This document shows positions 1 to 5,725 of a stretch of 7,132 nucleotides of DNA, one piece after another; within the stretch, counting starts at the first letter, position 1, and the number at the start of each line of letters is the position of its first letter. The notes beneath the pieces are model-generated. The model was given only the letters and a program-made list of their open reading frames with translations. It did not search any database and was not told the origin of the DNA. A program made the position numbers and the translations under genes. The DNA is from Kiritimatiellia bacterium. GTDB lineage: Bacteria > Verrucomicrobiota > Kiritimatiellia > UBA8416. The DNA is taken from assembly GCA_007126175.1 (NCBI GenBank), contig SLBU01000126.1, forward strand, positions 1 through 7,132, in the 5' to 3' direction.

Positions 1-433
1 AGGCCTCGGTAATCTCGTGTACAAGTGCGGCCTCGAATGCCCGCCGACTCGCAGTGGCGTAATGGCGGGTAATGCGGGCTGCCCGCCAGGCTGCGCCGAC
101 CTGTCCGCCGGCATACAGGAGTTGGGAGATGCCAGCGGTAACCTCGTAGTTGTCGAGCGAGCCTAGGTCGAAGGCGCCTTCGCCGAGATCGATTTGGGGC
201 ACTTCATCGAGGCGGGTATAATTGGCATTGAGAGACAATTGCGGGAGAGCCAGGGATCCGGCTTGGCCAATGCGGGTACGGGCCACATTCTCTTCCAGCG
301 CCGCGTTACGTGCCAAAGGACTATTTGCCAGCCCGTATTGTAAGGCTTCTGGCAAGGTCAGTGATTGCTGCGTGGCAGCCAGGCTTGGCAGCATGGTAAG
401 CAGAAGGCATATCGTTATGATAAAATATGACAT
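1..433 (-). CDS. TolC-family outer-membrane efflux protein, N-terminal part (runs off left edge)
   Basis: This is the first 144 codons of a TolC/OEP-type protein, the trimeric outer-membrane channel of tripartite efflux pumps or type I secretion systems. The ATG at 433-431 opens a signal peptide reading MSYFIITICLLLTMLPSLA, with likely cleavage after Ala19 or Ala20. The mature start TQQSLTLPEALQYGLANSP and the following ARNAALEENVARTRIGQA, then LPQLSLNANY, are the usual helix and beta-strand opening of the family. The later ISQLLYAGGQVGAAWRAAR matches the conserved segment after the first beta-hairpin. The C-terminal two-thirds lie outside the window. Odd points: there is no Shine-Dalgarno sequence before 433 and no Lys or Arg ahead of the hydrophobic core. 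In-frame ATGs also occur at 463 and 514, with an in-frame stop at 520-518, so the exact start is uncertain. The substrate cannot be told from this part. Confidence 0.9.
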   Translation of the reverse strand, partial: MSYFIITICLLLTMLPSLAATQQSLTLPEALQYGLANSPLARNAALEENVARTRIGQAGSLALPQLSLNANYTRLDEVPQIDLGEGAFDLGSLDNYEVTAGISQLLYAGGQVGAAWRAARITRHYATASRRAFEAALVHEITEA

Positions 434-570
434 GTTGATTTGGATGGAAACGATAAATGACATTGTGTGTGTTGATAAGACTGATTTATCGACATCGAGT
501 GGGGAACATTGCATATTTCATGCCTGTAGCGCCAGAAAAACCGCGTGCAAACATCAAAAAGGTGGTTGAA

Positions 571-589
571 AGATTTTTTTTGGAAATCT
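571..589. repeat. Small inverted repeat in the TolC upstream gap
   Basis: AGATTT (571-576) and AAATCT (584-589) are perfect inverted arms around a 7-nt loop, and the left arm runs into eight consecutive T (574-581). It lies about 140 bp upstream of the TolC-type start at 433. It could be a weak hairpin in the leader or a protein site. Because the T-run sits mostly in the loop, it is not a standard terminator. The rest of the 434-691 gap holds no convincing gene, only a G8 homopolymer at 633-640. Confidence 0.3.
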
Positions 590-673
590 GTGATGCTCAT
601 CCCTTTTCGTATATGTAGGGAGCCTTGGCGTAGGGGGGGGCGACTTCAGGATGCACGGGTGATCGCATGCAGG

Positions 674-688
674 GCGGCATGATGCCGC
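674..688 (-). terminator. Hairpin just after the FmdB-like gene, possible weak terminator
   Basis: GCGGCA (674-679) and TGCCGC (683-688) form a perfect 6-bp G+C-rich stem with a 3-nt loop, starting 3 bp beyond the stop codon of the FmdB-like gene on the minus strand. No T-run follows on the minus strand, so intrinsic termination would be inefficient. The hairpin may instead protect the mRNA 3' end. The plus strand does carry a T-rich stretch after the stem (691-705), but no plus-strand gene precedes it. Confidence 0.3.
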
Positions 689-691
689 TGG

Positions 692-943
692 TTAATATTG
701 TTTTTCGTATTCGCCCTTGCCGCGTTTTTGGAGTTTATGAAAGCCGGCAGCTTTGGCGCGGTCATCAAAATTACTCTGGGAGCCTCCGACGCGCGGTGCC
801 GAAATCAATTTGTGGATGGGGGCTTTGCATGCAGGACAAGTTGTCAGAGGGGTATCGCGAATCTTTTGCAGCACCTCGAACGGCTCCCGGCAATGCGCGC
901 AGGCTTTTTGGAGATGATTTGCTTGGTATTCGTAAATAGGCAT
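692..943 (-). CDS. FmdB-family zinc-ribbon protein (putative regulatory protein)
   Basis: This 83-residue protein starts MPIYEY, the hallmark opening of the FmdB/CxxC_CXXC_SSSS family. It has two cysteine pairs, C15-x-x-C18 and C36-x-x-C39, that would form one zinc ribbon, followed by HKLISAP, the usual sequence after the second knuckle. The C-terminal DDRAKAAGFHKLQKRGKGEYEKQY region is highly charged. The ATG at 943 was chosen over the upstream in-frame ATG at 1009 because the family begins exactly at MPIYEY. No strong Shine-Dalgarno sequence precedes it. Members were named from a formamidase-cluster regulator, but their biochemical role is largely unknown. The gene follows holA by 72 bp on the same strand and may be co-transcribed with it. 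The long C-terminal tail resembles versions I associate with Verrucomicrobiota-type genomes (memory, not checked). Confidence 0.88.
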   Translation of the reverse strand: MPIYEYQANHLQKACAHCREPFEVLQKIRDTPLTTCPACKAPIHKLISAPRVGGSQSNFDDRAKAAGFHKLQKRGKGEYEKQY

Positions 944-1015
944 AGGGATTGAGTATTGCAAATCCGGTGCTAGGTGTCGAGCGAACAGATTGGTTGCACA
1001 ACTGTCCACGGCCCA

Positions 1016-2119
1016 CTATCCCTTAGGGGTGCGCTTGGCTTTTCCCAGCATGCGGACGAGTAGAATTTCGAGTATAAGTTCCGGGGGGACGCGCGAGGAC
1101 ACCATTTTCTCGTGGGCTGCCACGATTTGGCGCAGGCAGTGGTCCAGGCGTTTGCGGGTGAAGCGGGCCGCGCCTTCGGCGAGACGTCCAGCAATGAATG
1201 GTGGCAGTTTGCGCGGGTCGCGGTCGAGTGCGGCGAGAGCTTGGTCGATTTCGGGGGGCACGCTTTGCCAGGCGAGCTGGCGTCCGCGCTGCTGGAGCCA
1301 GCCTTGATCGAGCGCTTCACGGAAGAGCAGTAGATCTCGGATGGTATTTTCCAGATGGGCGATGAGGCCCATGACGCTATGTTTCTGGAAGAGCAGCTCA
1401 TGGAGGGTGCGCACCGCGCCAGGTAGGTCGAATGCACAAAACCGGTTAGCCAGCTCATAGAAGGCGGTTTCGGTGGTGGTGGAGACAATCGTTTCGATGG
1501 CTTGCGCGTCGATGCGTGTTTCGGGCAATACATACAGGCAGAGTTTTTCGGTTTCCATCACGAGGCGGCGTGTATCGGTGCCGACTTTTTCGCAGAGTGA
1601 GTGGAGGAGGCTGTCGGGCATCTCGCAGCCGTATTGTGCAAGAATATCGCGAACAATCGTGGTGCGTTCCGCGGTGTCCTTGTTGCCACGTTTGAACTCC
1701 CTGACGGTTGCGATTTTGGTCAGACTCTTTGCAAAGGCGCGTCGTTTATCGATGGATTCGGCTGTGATCAGCATGGTAAAGCCGTCGGGCAGCCCCTTTT
1801 CGAGGAAAGCGACGAGATCGACAAGAGCCTCCTGTACCGTTGTGGATTGTGCGGCGCGGGTATCGGCCAGGAAGGCGACATCCTTGAACCAGACGATGCG
1901 CGCCGAGCTGAAAAGGCCGGGGGACTGCAGGGCGGACTTGCAGCGACGGATGGACGCTTCGGCATCGCTGACCGATGTGACCAACCCGTCGATGGTTTCG
2001 AGCTCGGCAGCGGCGTCGGCGGTAAGACGCTTTTCGGCAATCTCGCGGGCATGTCGGTTGACAAGGTATTCGTCGTCGCCGAGTAGCAGGGTTATGGGGG
2101 TATCTTCTTTGGCTGTCAT
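1016..2119 (-). CDS. holA: DNA polymerase III subunit delta (clamp-loader subunit)
   Basis: HolA is the delta subunit of the clamp loader. It opens the beta sliding-clamp ring so the clamp can be placed on primed DNA during replication. The 367-residue length is in the family's usual range (roughly 330-370). The N-terminus ITLLLGDDEYLVNRHAREI (residues 9-27) is the conserved strand, G-D/E-E-hydrophobic motif and first helix of domain I. The segment around LQSPGLFSSARIVWFKDVAFL corresponds to the 'sLFserrlv' beta-clamp interaction region. The C-terminal half, including LHELLFQKHSVMGLIAHLENTIRDLLLFREAL, is the helical lid and collar domain. The start is fixed by an in-frame TAG four codons upstream. 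No Shine-Dalgarno sequence is present (ACCCCC precedes the ATG), so initiation may be leaderless or weak. The usual proteobacterial neighbour lptE is absent; the upstream side is the tRNA-containing gap. Confidence 0.95.
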   Translation of the reverse strand: MTAKEDTPITLLLGDDEYLVNRHAREIAEKRLTADAAAELETIDGLVTSVSDAEASIRRCKSALQSPGLFSSARIVWFKDVAFLADTRAAQSTTVQEALVDLVAFLEKGLPDGFTMLITAESIDKRRAFAKSLTKIATVREFKRGNKDTAERTTIVRDILAQYGCEMPDSLLHSLCEKVGTDTRRLVMETEKLCLYVLPETRIDAQAIETIVSTTTETAFYELANRFCAFDLPGAVRTLHELLFQKHSVMGLIAHLENTIRDLLLFREALDQGWLQQRGRQLAWQSVPPEIDQALAALDRDPRKLPPFIAGRLAEGAARFTRKRLDHCLRQIVAAHEKMVSSRVPPELILEILLVRMLGKAKRTPKG

Positions 2120-2483
2120 GGGGGTAATCTACATGCTGAGCGTAGTCTGTAAAAGCGAAATCATCGTCCGGAAACGGAAGTCGTAATTGTGTGCCGAGAA
2201 AAAGCAAAACCACAACATCCACAGCCCCATAGTCCTCGGGGTTATTCGACGGGCGACGGCGACCACGCAGTGGTTCACCGAGGAGAGGGTAAAAGGGAGC
2301 TTGGGCTTGGGAGGGGGGCAGCGCTAAGATGTTCAGGACGCGAAGGGGACGGAGGTGAAGTCTGGTCTCGCGGAGCCGTTGACCGCAGCCAGCGGATATA
2401 TTGTCAATGTTTTGTCCTGGGTCATCTTTTTGCGTGAAAGTGTGAGCGTTCTGGATTACTGTTTGTTTCGGTTTGTCATAGAC
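2120..2483. other. 364-bp non-coding gap between holA and the tRNA gene
   Basis: The gap separates minus-strand holA from the plus-strand tRNA and polyamine genes, so promoters for both directions should lie here, but I could not find a clear -35/-10 pair for either. Short open frames on both strands (for example minus 2425-2333, 30 residues) show no recognisable family. Visible structures are the G-quadruplex-type motif at 2287-2318, a small hairpin ACCAC-GCA-GTGGT at 2262-2274, and a weak TAGATT hexamer ending 6 nt before the holA ATG on the minus strand. I found no match to signatures I know for SRP RNA, RNase P RNA, tmRNA or a riboswitch. Confidence 0.6.
2287..2318 (+). other. Putative G-quadruplex-forming motif
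   Basis: Five G-runs lie on the plus strand: 2287-2289, 2295-2297, 2303-2305, 2309-2311 and 2313-2318. The loops are 5, 5, 3 and 1 nt, which satisfies the standard pattern of four or more G3+ tracts with loops of 1-7 nt. It lies about 170 bp upstream of the holA start, on the strand opposite to holA coding, and about 165 bp before the tRNA. Whether it folds, and whether it affects either promoter, is inference. Confidence 0.55.
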
Positions 2484-2560
2484 GCCCCGGTAGCTCAGTT
2501 GGACAGAGCGGCAGATTCCTAATCTGCAGGTCGGAGGTTCGAGCCCTCTCCGGGGTACCA
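2484..2560 (+). tRNA. tRNA-Arg, anticodon CCU (decodes AGG)
   Basis: A full 77-nt cloverleaf can be drawn. The acceptor stem pairs GCCCCGG with CCGGGGT (one terminal G-U), the D-arm is GCTC/GAGC, and the anticodon arm is GCAGA-TTCCTAA-TCTGC. The variable loop is AGGTC, the T-arm is GGAGG-TTCGAGC-CCTCT, and an A discriminator is followed by an encoded CCA. The anticodon CCT is at 2518-2520, giving Arg for AGG codons. The gene ends only 30 nt before the start codon of speA on the same strand. No terminator separates them, so the two may share a transcript from which tRNA 3' processing would release the speA mRNA. Confidence 0.96.
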
Positions 2561-2565
2561 TGTAT

Positions 2566-2571
2566 TATAAT
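2566..2571 (+). promoter_or_regulatory. Perfect TATAAT box between the tRNA and speA
   Basis: TATAAT matches the sigma-70 -10 consensus exactly and lies in an A+T-rich 17-nt patch between the tRNA CCA and the speA Shine-Dalgarno sequence. The -35 position would fall in the tRNA T-arm (about 2542-2549) and does not resemble TTGACA. Initiation would occur near 2578, inside the ribosome-binding site, leaving a leader of only about 13 nt. It could be a -10-dependent promoter, or an A+U-rich cleavage zone of a tRNA-speA transcript. Confidence 0.35.
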
Positions 2572-2577
2572 TGTTTT

Positions 2578-2584
2578 GGGAGGA
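2578..2584 (+). promoter_or_regulatory. Ribosome-binding site of speA (decides a TTG start)
   Basis: GGGAGGA lies 6 nt before the TTG at 2591-2593. It makes that codon the start rather than the in-frame TTG at 2576, which would overlap the Shine-Dalgarno sequence itself. Confidence 0.85.
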
Positions 2585-2590
2585 TCGGCA

Positions 2591-4510
2591 TTGGCTAAAC
2601 AGGATGTGCTGCAACGGTGGAGTGTCAAGGACTCGGCCGATTTATACGGTGTCAAGGATTGGGGGGCTGGTTACTTCGACTTGAATGCCAAGGGCGAGGT
2701 CGTGGTTTGTGCTGGCAACGGGGCGGCGCGCGTGGAAGTGAGTATCATGGATGTGATCAAGGGCATTCGTGATCGCGGGATGAGCTTGCCGGTGTTGTTG
2801 CGGATTGAAAACTTGCTGGACAGTCAGATTAGTCTATTAAACGACAGTTTTGCCAGAGCCATGCAACAATCAGGTTATAAAGGCCGATATCAGGGCGTAT
2901 TTCCCATCAAGGTGAACCAACAGGCGCAGGTGATCGAGGAAATTGCGCGTTTCGGAGCGCGCTTTGATCATGGTCTGGAGGCTGGCAGCAAGGCGGAGTT
3001 GATCATCGCGCTGGCGATGATTCCTTCGCCCAAGAGTCTGATCGTCTGCAATGGGTACAAGGACGAGGAGTTTATTGATCTGGGGTTGTATGCGGTACAG
3101 ATGGGGTATAAGTGCTTTTTTGTGGTAGAGACACCGGCTGAGCTGCCCATCATCATGAAGCGCAGTGCCGAGCTCGGTGTGGATCCGTATATTGGTGTGC
3201 GGTTGAAGTTATCGAGCCGGGCTGGGGGGCACTGGCAGGATTCGGGGGGGGATGGCTCGATCTTCGGATTAACAACGAACCAATTGATTGAGATTGTTGA
3301 TACGCTGCGGGAAACCGATAAATTGCATTGTCTGCAGCTACTGCATTATCATTTGGGTAGCCAGATCCCGAATATTCGCGATATCCGGCAAGCGGTACGC
3401 GAGACGGTACGTTTTTATGCGGACATGGTCAAAGAGGGTGCTCCGATGGGCTATCTGGATTTGGGGGGCGGTTTGGGTGTGGATTATGATGGCAGCCAGA
3501 CAAATTTTGTGCATTCGCGTAATTACAGTCTGGATGAGTATTGCAGCGATGTGATGGAAGTGATTGTGGAGGTGCTTAATGAGCAGGATGTGGTGCACCC
3601 GACGGTGATCACCGAGAGCGGGCGTGCCACGGTTGCCTATGCCTCGGTGCTACTCTTTGACGTGCTCGACACCAATCGGTTTGAGGCGGGGCCCATCCCT
3701 GATACCCTGCCGGAGGATAGTCCAGAAATGCTGGAGAATCTCTGGTTGGTGCGTAAGAGTTTGAATCTGAAGAACATGCAAGAGTGCTACAATGATGCGA
3801 TCTATTATCGTGAGGAGATTCGCGAGCAGTTCCGGTTGGGGACGATCACACTGCGGCAGCGTGCCTTATCGGACAACATTTTCATAGATATCATCCAGCA
3901 GATTGCGGGATCGCTGGATCGGATCAAGCGTGTACCGCGTGCCTTGGAAGGATTGCAGAATGTGTTGCACGACATATATTATGCGAACATGTCCGTGTTT
4001 CAGAGTTTGCCGGATGCCTGGGCCATCGATCAGATTTTTCCGATCATGCCAATACACCGTCTGAGCGAGGAGCCGGAGCGTCGAGCCATTTTTGCAGATA
4101 TTACCTGCGACAGCGATGGGAAGATCGATAAGTTCCCGGATATGCATGATGTGCGCACCAGTATACCGGTGCATGCGCTGGGGCCTGACGAGGAGTATTT
4201 CATGGGGGTATTTCTGGTGGGTGCTTATCAGGAGACGCTGGGCGATCTGCACAATTTGCTTGGGGACACGAATGTTGTGAGTATTCGTATCAATGAGAAG
4301 GGTGGGCACGATTTTGTACGCGAGATTGAGGGGGATTCGATTTGGGATGTGCTGACCTATGTGGAATATGAGCCCAAGGCGCTGATATCGCGTTTTCGCG
4401 ACAAGGCGGAGGATGCGGTGCAGTCCGAAACGATTACGGTGGCGCAGCGGCGTCAGATCATGAAGGCGTTTGAGGAGAGTATCCGCGGGTATACGTATTT
4501 TGAACGGTAG
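2591..4510 (+). CDS. speA: Biosynthetic arginine decarboxylase
   Basis: SpeA is a cytoplasmic PLP enzyme that decarboxylates L-arginine to agmatine, the first step of arginine-fed polyamine synthesis. From the TTG start it has 639 residues, near the 630-660 typical of SpeA. The opening WSVKDSADLYGVKDWGAGYF is characteristic. PLP-binding Lys107 sits in FPIKVNQQ of the alpha/beta-barrel, HYHLGSQ is at 252-258, and the glycine loop GGG 292-294 (LDLGGGLGVDYDG) would bind the PLP phosphate. E342-S-G-R follows. The C-terminal beta domain carries Cys506 in CDSDG, the residue that completes the active site across the dimer. The helical segment between barrel and C-terminal domain, typical of SpeA and absent from ornithine decarboxylases, is present around residues 385-465. 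It leads a three-gene unit, with the next start 9 nt after its TAG. A run of eight G occurs at 3244-3251. Confidence 0.97.
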   Translation: MAKQDVLQRWSVKDSADLYGVKDWGAGYFDLNAKGEVVVCAGNGAARVEVSIMDVIKGIRDRGMSLPVLLRIENLLDSQISLLNDSFARAMQQSGYKGRYQGVFPIKVNQQAQVIEEIARFGARFDHGLEAGSKAELIIALAMIPSPKSLIVCNGYKDEEFIDLGLYAVQMGYKCFFVVETPAELPIIMKRSAELGVDPYIGVRLKLSSRAGGHWQDSGGDGSIFGLTTNQLIEIVDTLRETDKLHCLQLLHYHLGSQIPNIRDIRQAVRETVRFYADMVKEGAPMGYLDLGGGLGVDYDGSQTNFVHSRNYSLDEYCSDVMEVIVEVLNEQDVVHPTVITESGRATVAYASVLLFDVLDTNRFEAGPIPDTLPEDSPEMLENLWLVRKSLNLKNMQECYNDAIYYREEIREQFRLGTITLRQRALSDNIFIDIIQQIAGSLDRIKRVPRALEGLQNVLHDIYYANMSVFQSLPDAWAIDQIFPIMPIHRLSEEPERRAIFADITCDSDGKIDKFPDMHDVRTSIPVHALGPDEEYFMGVFLVGAYQETLGDLHNLLGDTNVVSIRINEKGGHDFVREIEGDSIWDVLTYVEYEPKALISRFRDKAEDAVQSETITVAQRRQIMKAFEESIRGYTYFER

Positions 4511-4513
4511 GAG
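4509..4513 (+). promoter_or_regulatory. Ribosome-binding site of the carboxyspermidine synthase gene
   Basis: AGGAG overlaps the speA stop codon (TAG, 4508-4510) and lies 6 nt before the ATG at 4520. This favours that ATG over the adjacent in-frame GTG at 4517 and suggests translational coupling with speA. Confidence 0.75.
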
Positions 4514-4519
4514 AACGTG

Positions 4520-5725
4520 ATGGCAGAGAAGGTATTGATACTTGGTGCGGGAGGCGTGGGGCAGGTGGTTGCGCACAAGTGCGCGCAGGTGCCGGAGGTT
4601 TTTGGTGATATTCTGCTGGCGAGTCGGACGGGGGAGAAGTGCCGGCGTATTGCCGAAGGCGTCAAGAAGATGCAGGGCCGCGAGATACGTACGGCGGAAG
4701 TGGATGCGGATGACACGCAAGCATTGGTAGATTTGCTGAAGCGCGAAAAGCCTGCGATGGTACTTCATGTGGCGCTACCGTATCAGGATTTGACGATCAT
4801 GGATGCTTGTCTGGAGACGGGCACGCATTATCTGGATACGGCCAATTACGAGCCGCGTGACAATGCAAAGTTCGAATATGGTTGGCAGTGGGCGTATCGC
4901 GAGCGCTTTGCAAAGGCTGGGTTGATGGCACTACTGGGGAGTGGGTTTGATCCTGGGGTCACGAATGTGTTTACGGCCTACTTGGCCAAGCATGATTTTG
5001 ATGTGATTGATACGCTTGATATTGTGGATGTGAATGGCGGCAGTCATGGTCAGCCGTTTGCGACGAACTTCAATCCGGAGATCAATATTCGTGAGGTGAC
5101 GGCCCCTTGTCGTCACTGGGAAAATGGAGCGTTCGTGGAGACGCCAGCAATGACGCTGCATCGCCCGTTCACGTGTCCGGATGCTGTTGGAACCTATGAG
5201 ATCTACCGGATGTATCATGAAGAGTTGGAGAGTCTTGTGCAGCATTTTCCTTCGCTCAAGAAGGCGCAATTCTGGATGAGCTTCTCGGAAAACTACCTGA
5301 AACATCTGGAAGTGTTGCAGAATGTAGGGATGACGCGCATTGACCCCGTGCTGTATAATGGTATGGAGATTGTGCCGTTGCAGTTTTTGAAAGCGGTGTT
5401 GCCGGAGCCATCCAGTCTGGGGCCGTTGACCAAGGGGCTTACGTGCATTGGTGTGATTGCGCAAGGGCAGCGTGCAGGGGCTGATCGCAAGGTGTATGTG
5501 TACAACATCTGCAGCCATGAGGAGGCCTATCGCGAGGTTGGTAGCCAGGCGATCAGCTATACGACCGGGGTTCCGGCGATGATTGGAGCCAAGTTGATGC
5601 TCGAAGGCAAGTGGATGAAGCCGGGCGTCTGGAATCTAGAGGAATTCGATCCGGATCCCTTCATGGACAATCTGAATACGCATGGATTGCCGTGGAAAAA
5701 GCAGGATCCGGTCGAGGTATGGTAA
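4520..5725 (+). CDS. Carboxy(nor)spermidine synthase/dehydrogenase, Lys1-like (saccharopine dehydrogenase family)
   Basis: This 401-residue protein belongs to the saccharopine-dehydrogenase-like family whose polyamine members condense a diamine with L-aspartate beta-semialdehyde and reduce the imine with NADPH. The N-terminal Rossmann fold shows GAGGVG at residues 9-14. DTANYEP (106-112) and GFDPGVTN (142-149) are signature segments of this branch, followed by NGGSHG and FNPEINIREVTAP in the substrate domain. The C-terminus WNLEEFDPDPFMDNL is also typical. Its position between speA and an nspC-type decarboxylase makes the polyamine role far more likely than lysine metabolism. Candidate acceptors are putrescine (giving carboxyspermidine), diaminopropane (carboxynorspermidine) or agmatine (carboxyaminopropylagmatine). 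Motifs visible here do not distinguish them. The gene lies 9 nt after speA and its stop overlaps the next start. Confidence 0.93.
   Translation: MAEKVLILGAGGVGQVVAHKCAQVPEVFGDILLASRTGEKCRRIAEGVKKMQGREIRTAEVDADDTQALVDLLKREKPAMVLHVALPYQDLTIMDACLETGTHYLDTANYEPRDNAKFEYGWQWAYRERFAKAGLMALLGSGFDPGVTNVFTAYLAKHDFDVIDTLDIVDVNGGSHGQPFATNFNPEINIREVTAPCRHWENGAFVETPAMTLHRPFTCPDAVGTYEIYRMYHEELESLVQHFPSLKKAQFWMSFSENYLKHLEVLQNVGMTRIDPVLYNGMEIVPLQFLKAVLPEPSSLGPLTKGLTCIGVIAQGQRAGADRKVYVYNICSHEEAYREVGSQAISYTTGVPAMIGAKLMLEGKWMKPGVWNLEEFDPDPFMDNLNTHGLPWKKQDPVEVW
5714..5717 (+). promoter_or_regulatory. Ribosome-binding site of nspC inside the preceding gene
   Basis: GAGG lies within the last codons of the upstream gene, 7 nt before the ATG at 5725. 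It selects that ATG over the in-frame ATG at 5719, which is only 1 nt from the site, and over longer starts further upstream. Confidence 0.7.

Noticed and set aside
415..600. 61-residue minus-strand frame overlapping the TolC-type start
   Set aside because: Runs through the TolC upstream region in a different frame, with atypical composition and no ribosome-binding site.
944..1009. 22-residue N-terminal extension of the FmdB-like protein
   Set aside because: The family starts at MPIYEY, and the extension has no matching features.
1473..2186. 237-residue plus-strand frame opposite holA
   Set aside because: Antisense shadow of holA with Ser/Arg-rich composition and no recognisable domain.
2333..2425. 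30-residue minus-strand small frame (MTQDKTLTIYPL...)
   Set aside because: Only a weak A-rich upstream sequence, no recognisable family, and short enough to be expected by chance.
2189..2437. 82-residue plus-strand frame in the gap before the tRNA
   Set aside because: GTG start without a ribosome-binding site, and it reads through the G-rich motif giving low-complexity Gly/Arg sequence.
2541..2560. tRNA 3' end as an integration (att) site
   Set aside because: No integrase gene and no second copy of the tRNA 3' end occur in the window; ordinary housekeeping genes flank it.
1746..2561. 271-residue minus-strand frame beginning MVPRRGLEPPTCRLG
   Set aside because: Its start is the antisense translation of the tRNA gene, a well-known annotation artefact, and the rest overlaps holA in another frame.
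3866..4768. 300-residue minus-strand frame opposite speA
   Set aside because: Antisense shadow of strongly supported speA and the following gene. Its His/Arg/Ile-rich composition has no family features.
4931..5518. 195-residue minus-strand frame opposite the dehydrogenase gene
   Set aside because: Shadow of a confidently identified gene, with no supporting ribosome-binding site or motif.
5635..5660. Cluster of XbaI, EcoRI and BamHI sites resembling a cloning linker
   Set aside because: The stretch encodes the conserved C-terminal EEFDPDPF segment of the dehydrogenase, so it is natural coding sequence.
5611..5724. 38-residue upstream extension of nspC
   Set aside because: It overlaps the conserved C-terminus of the preceding gene, and the GAGG site with 7-nt spacing points to the ATG at 5725.
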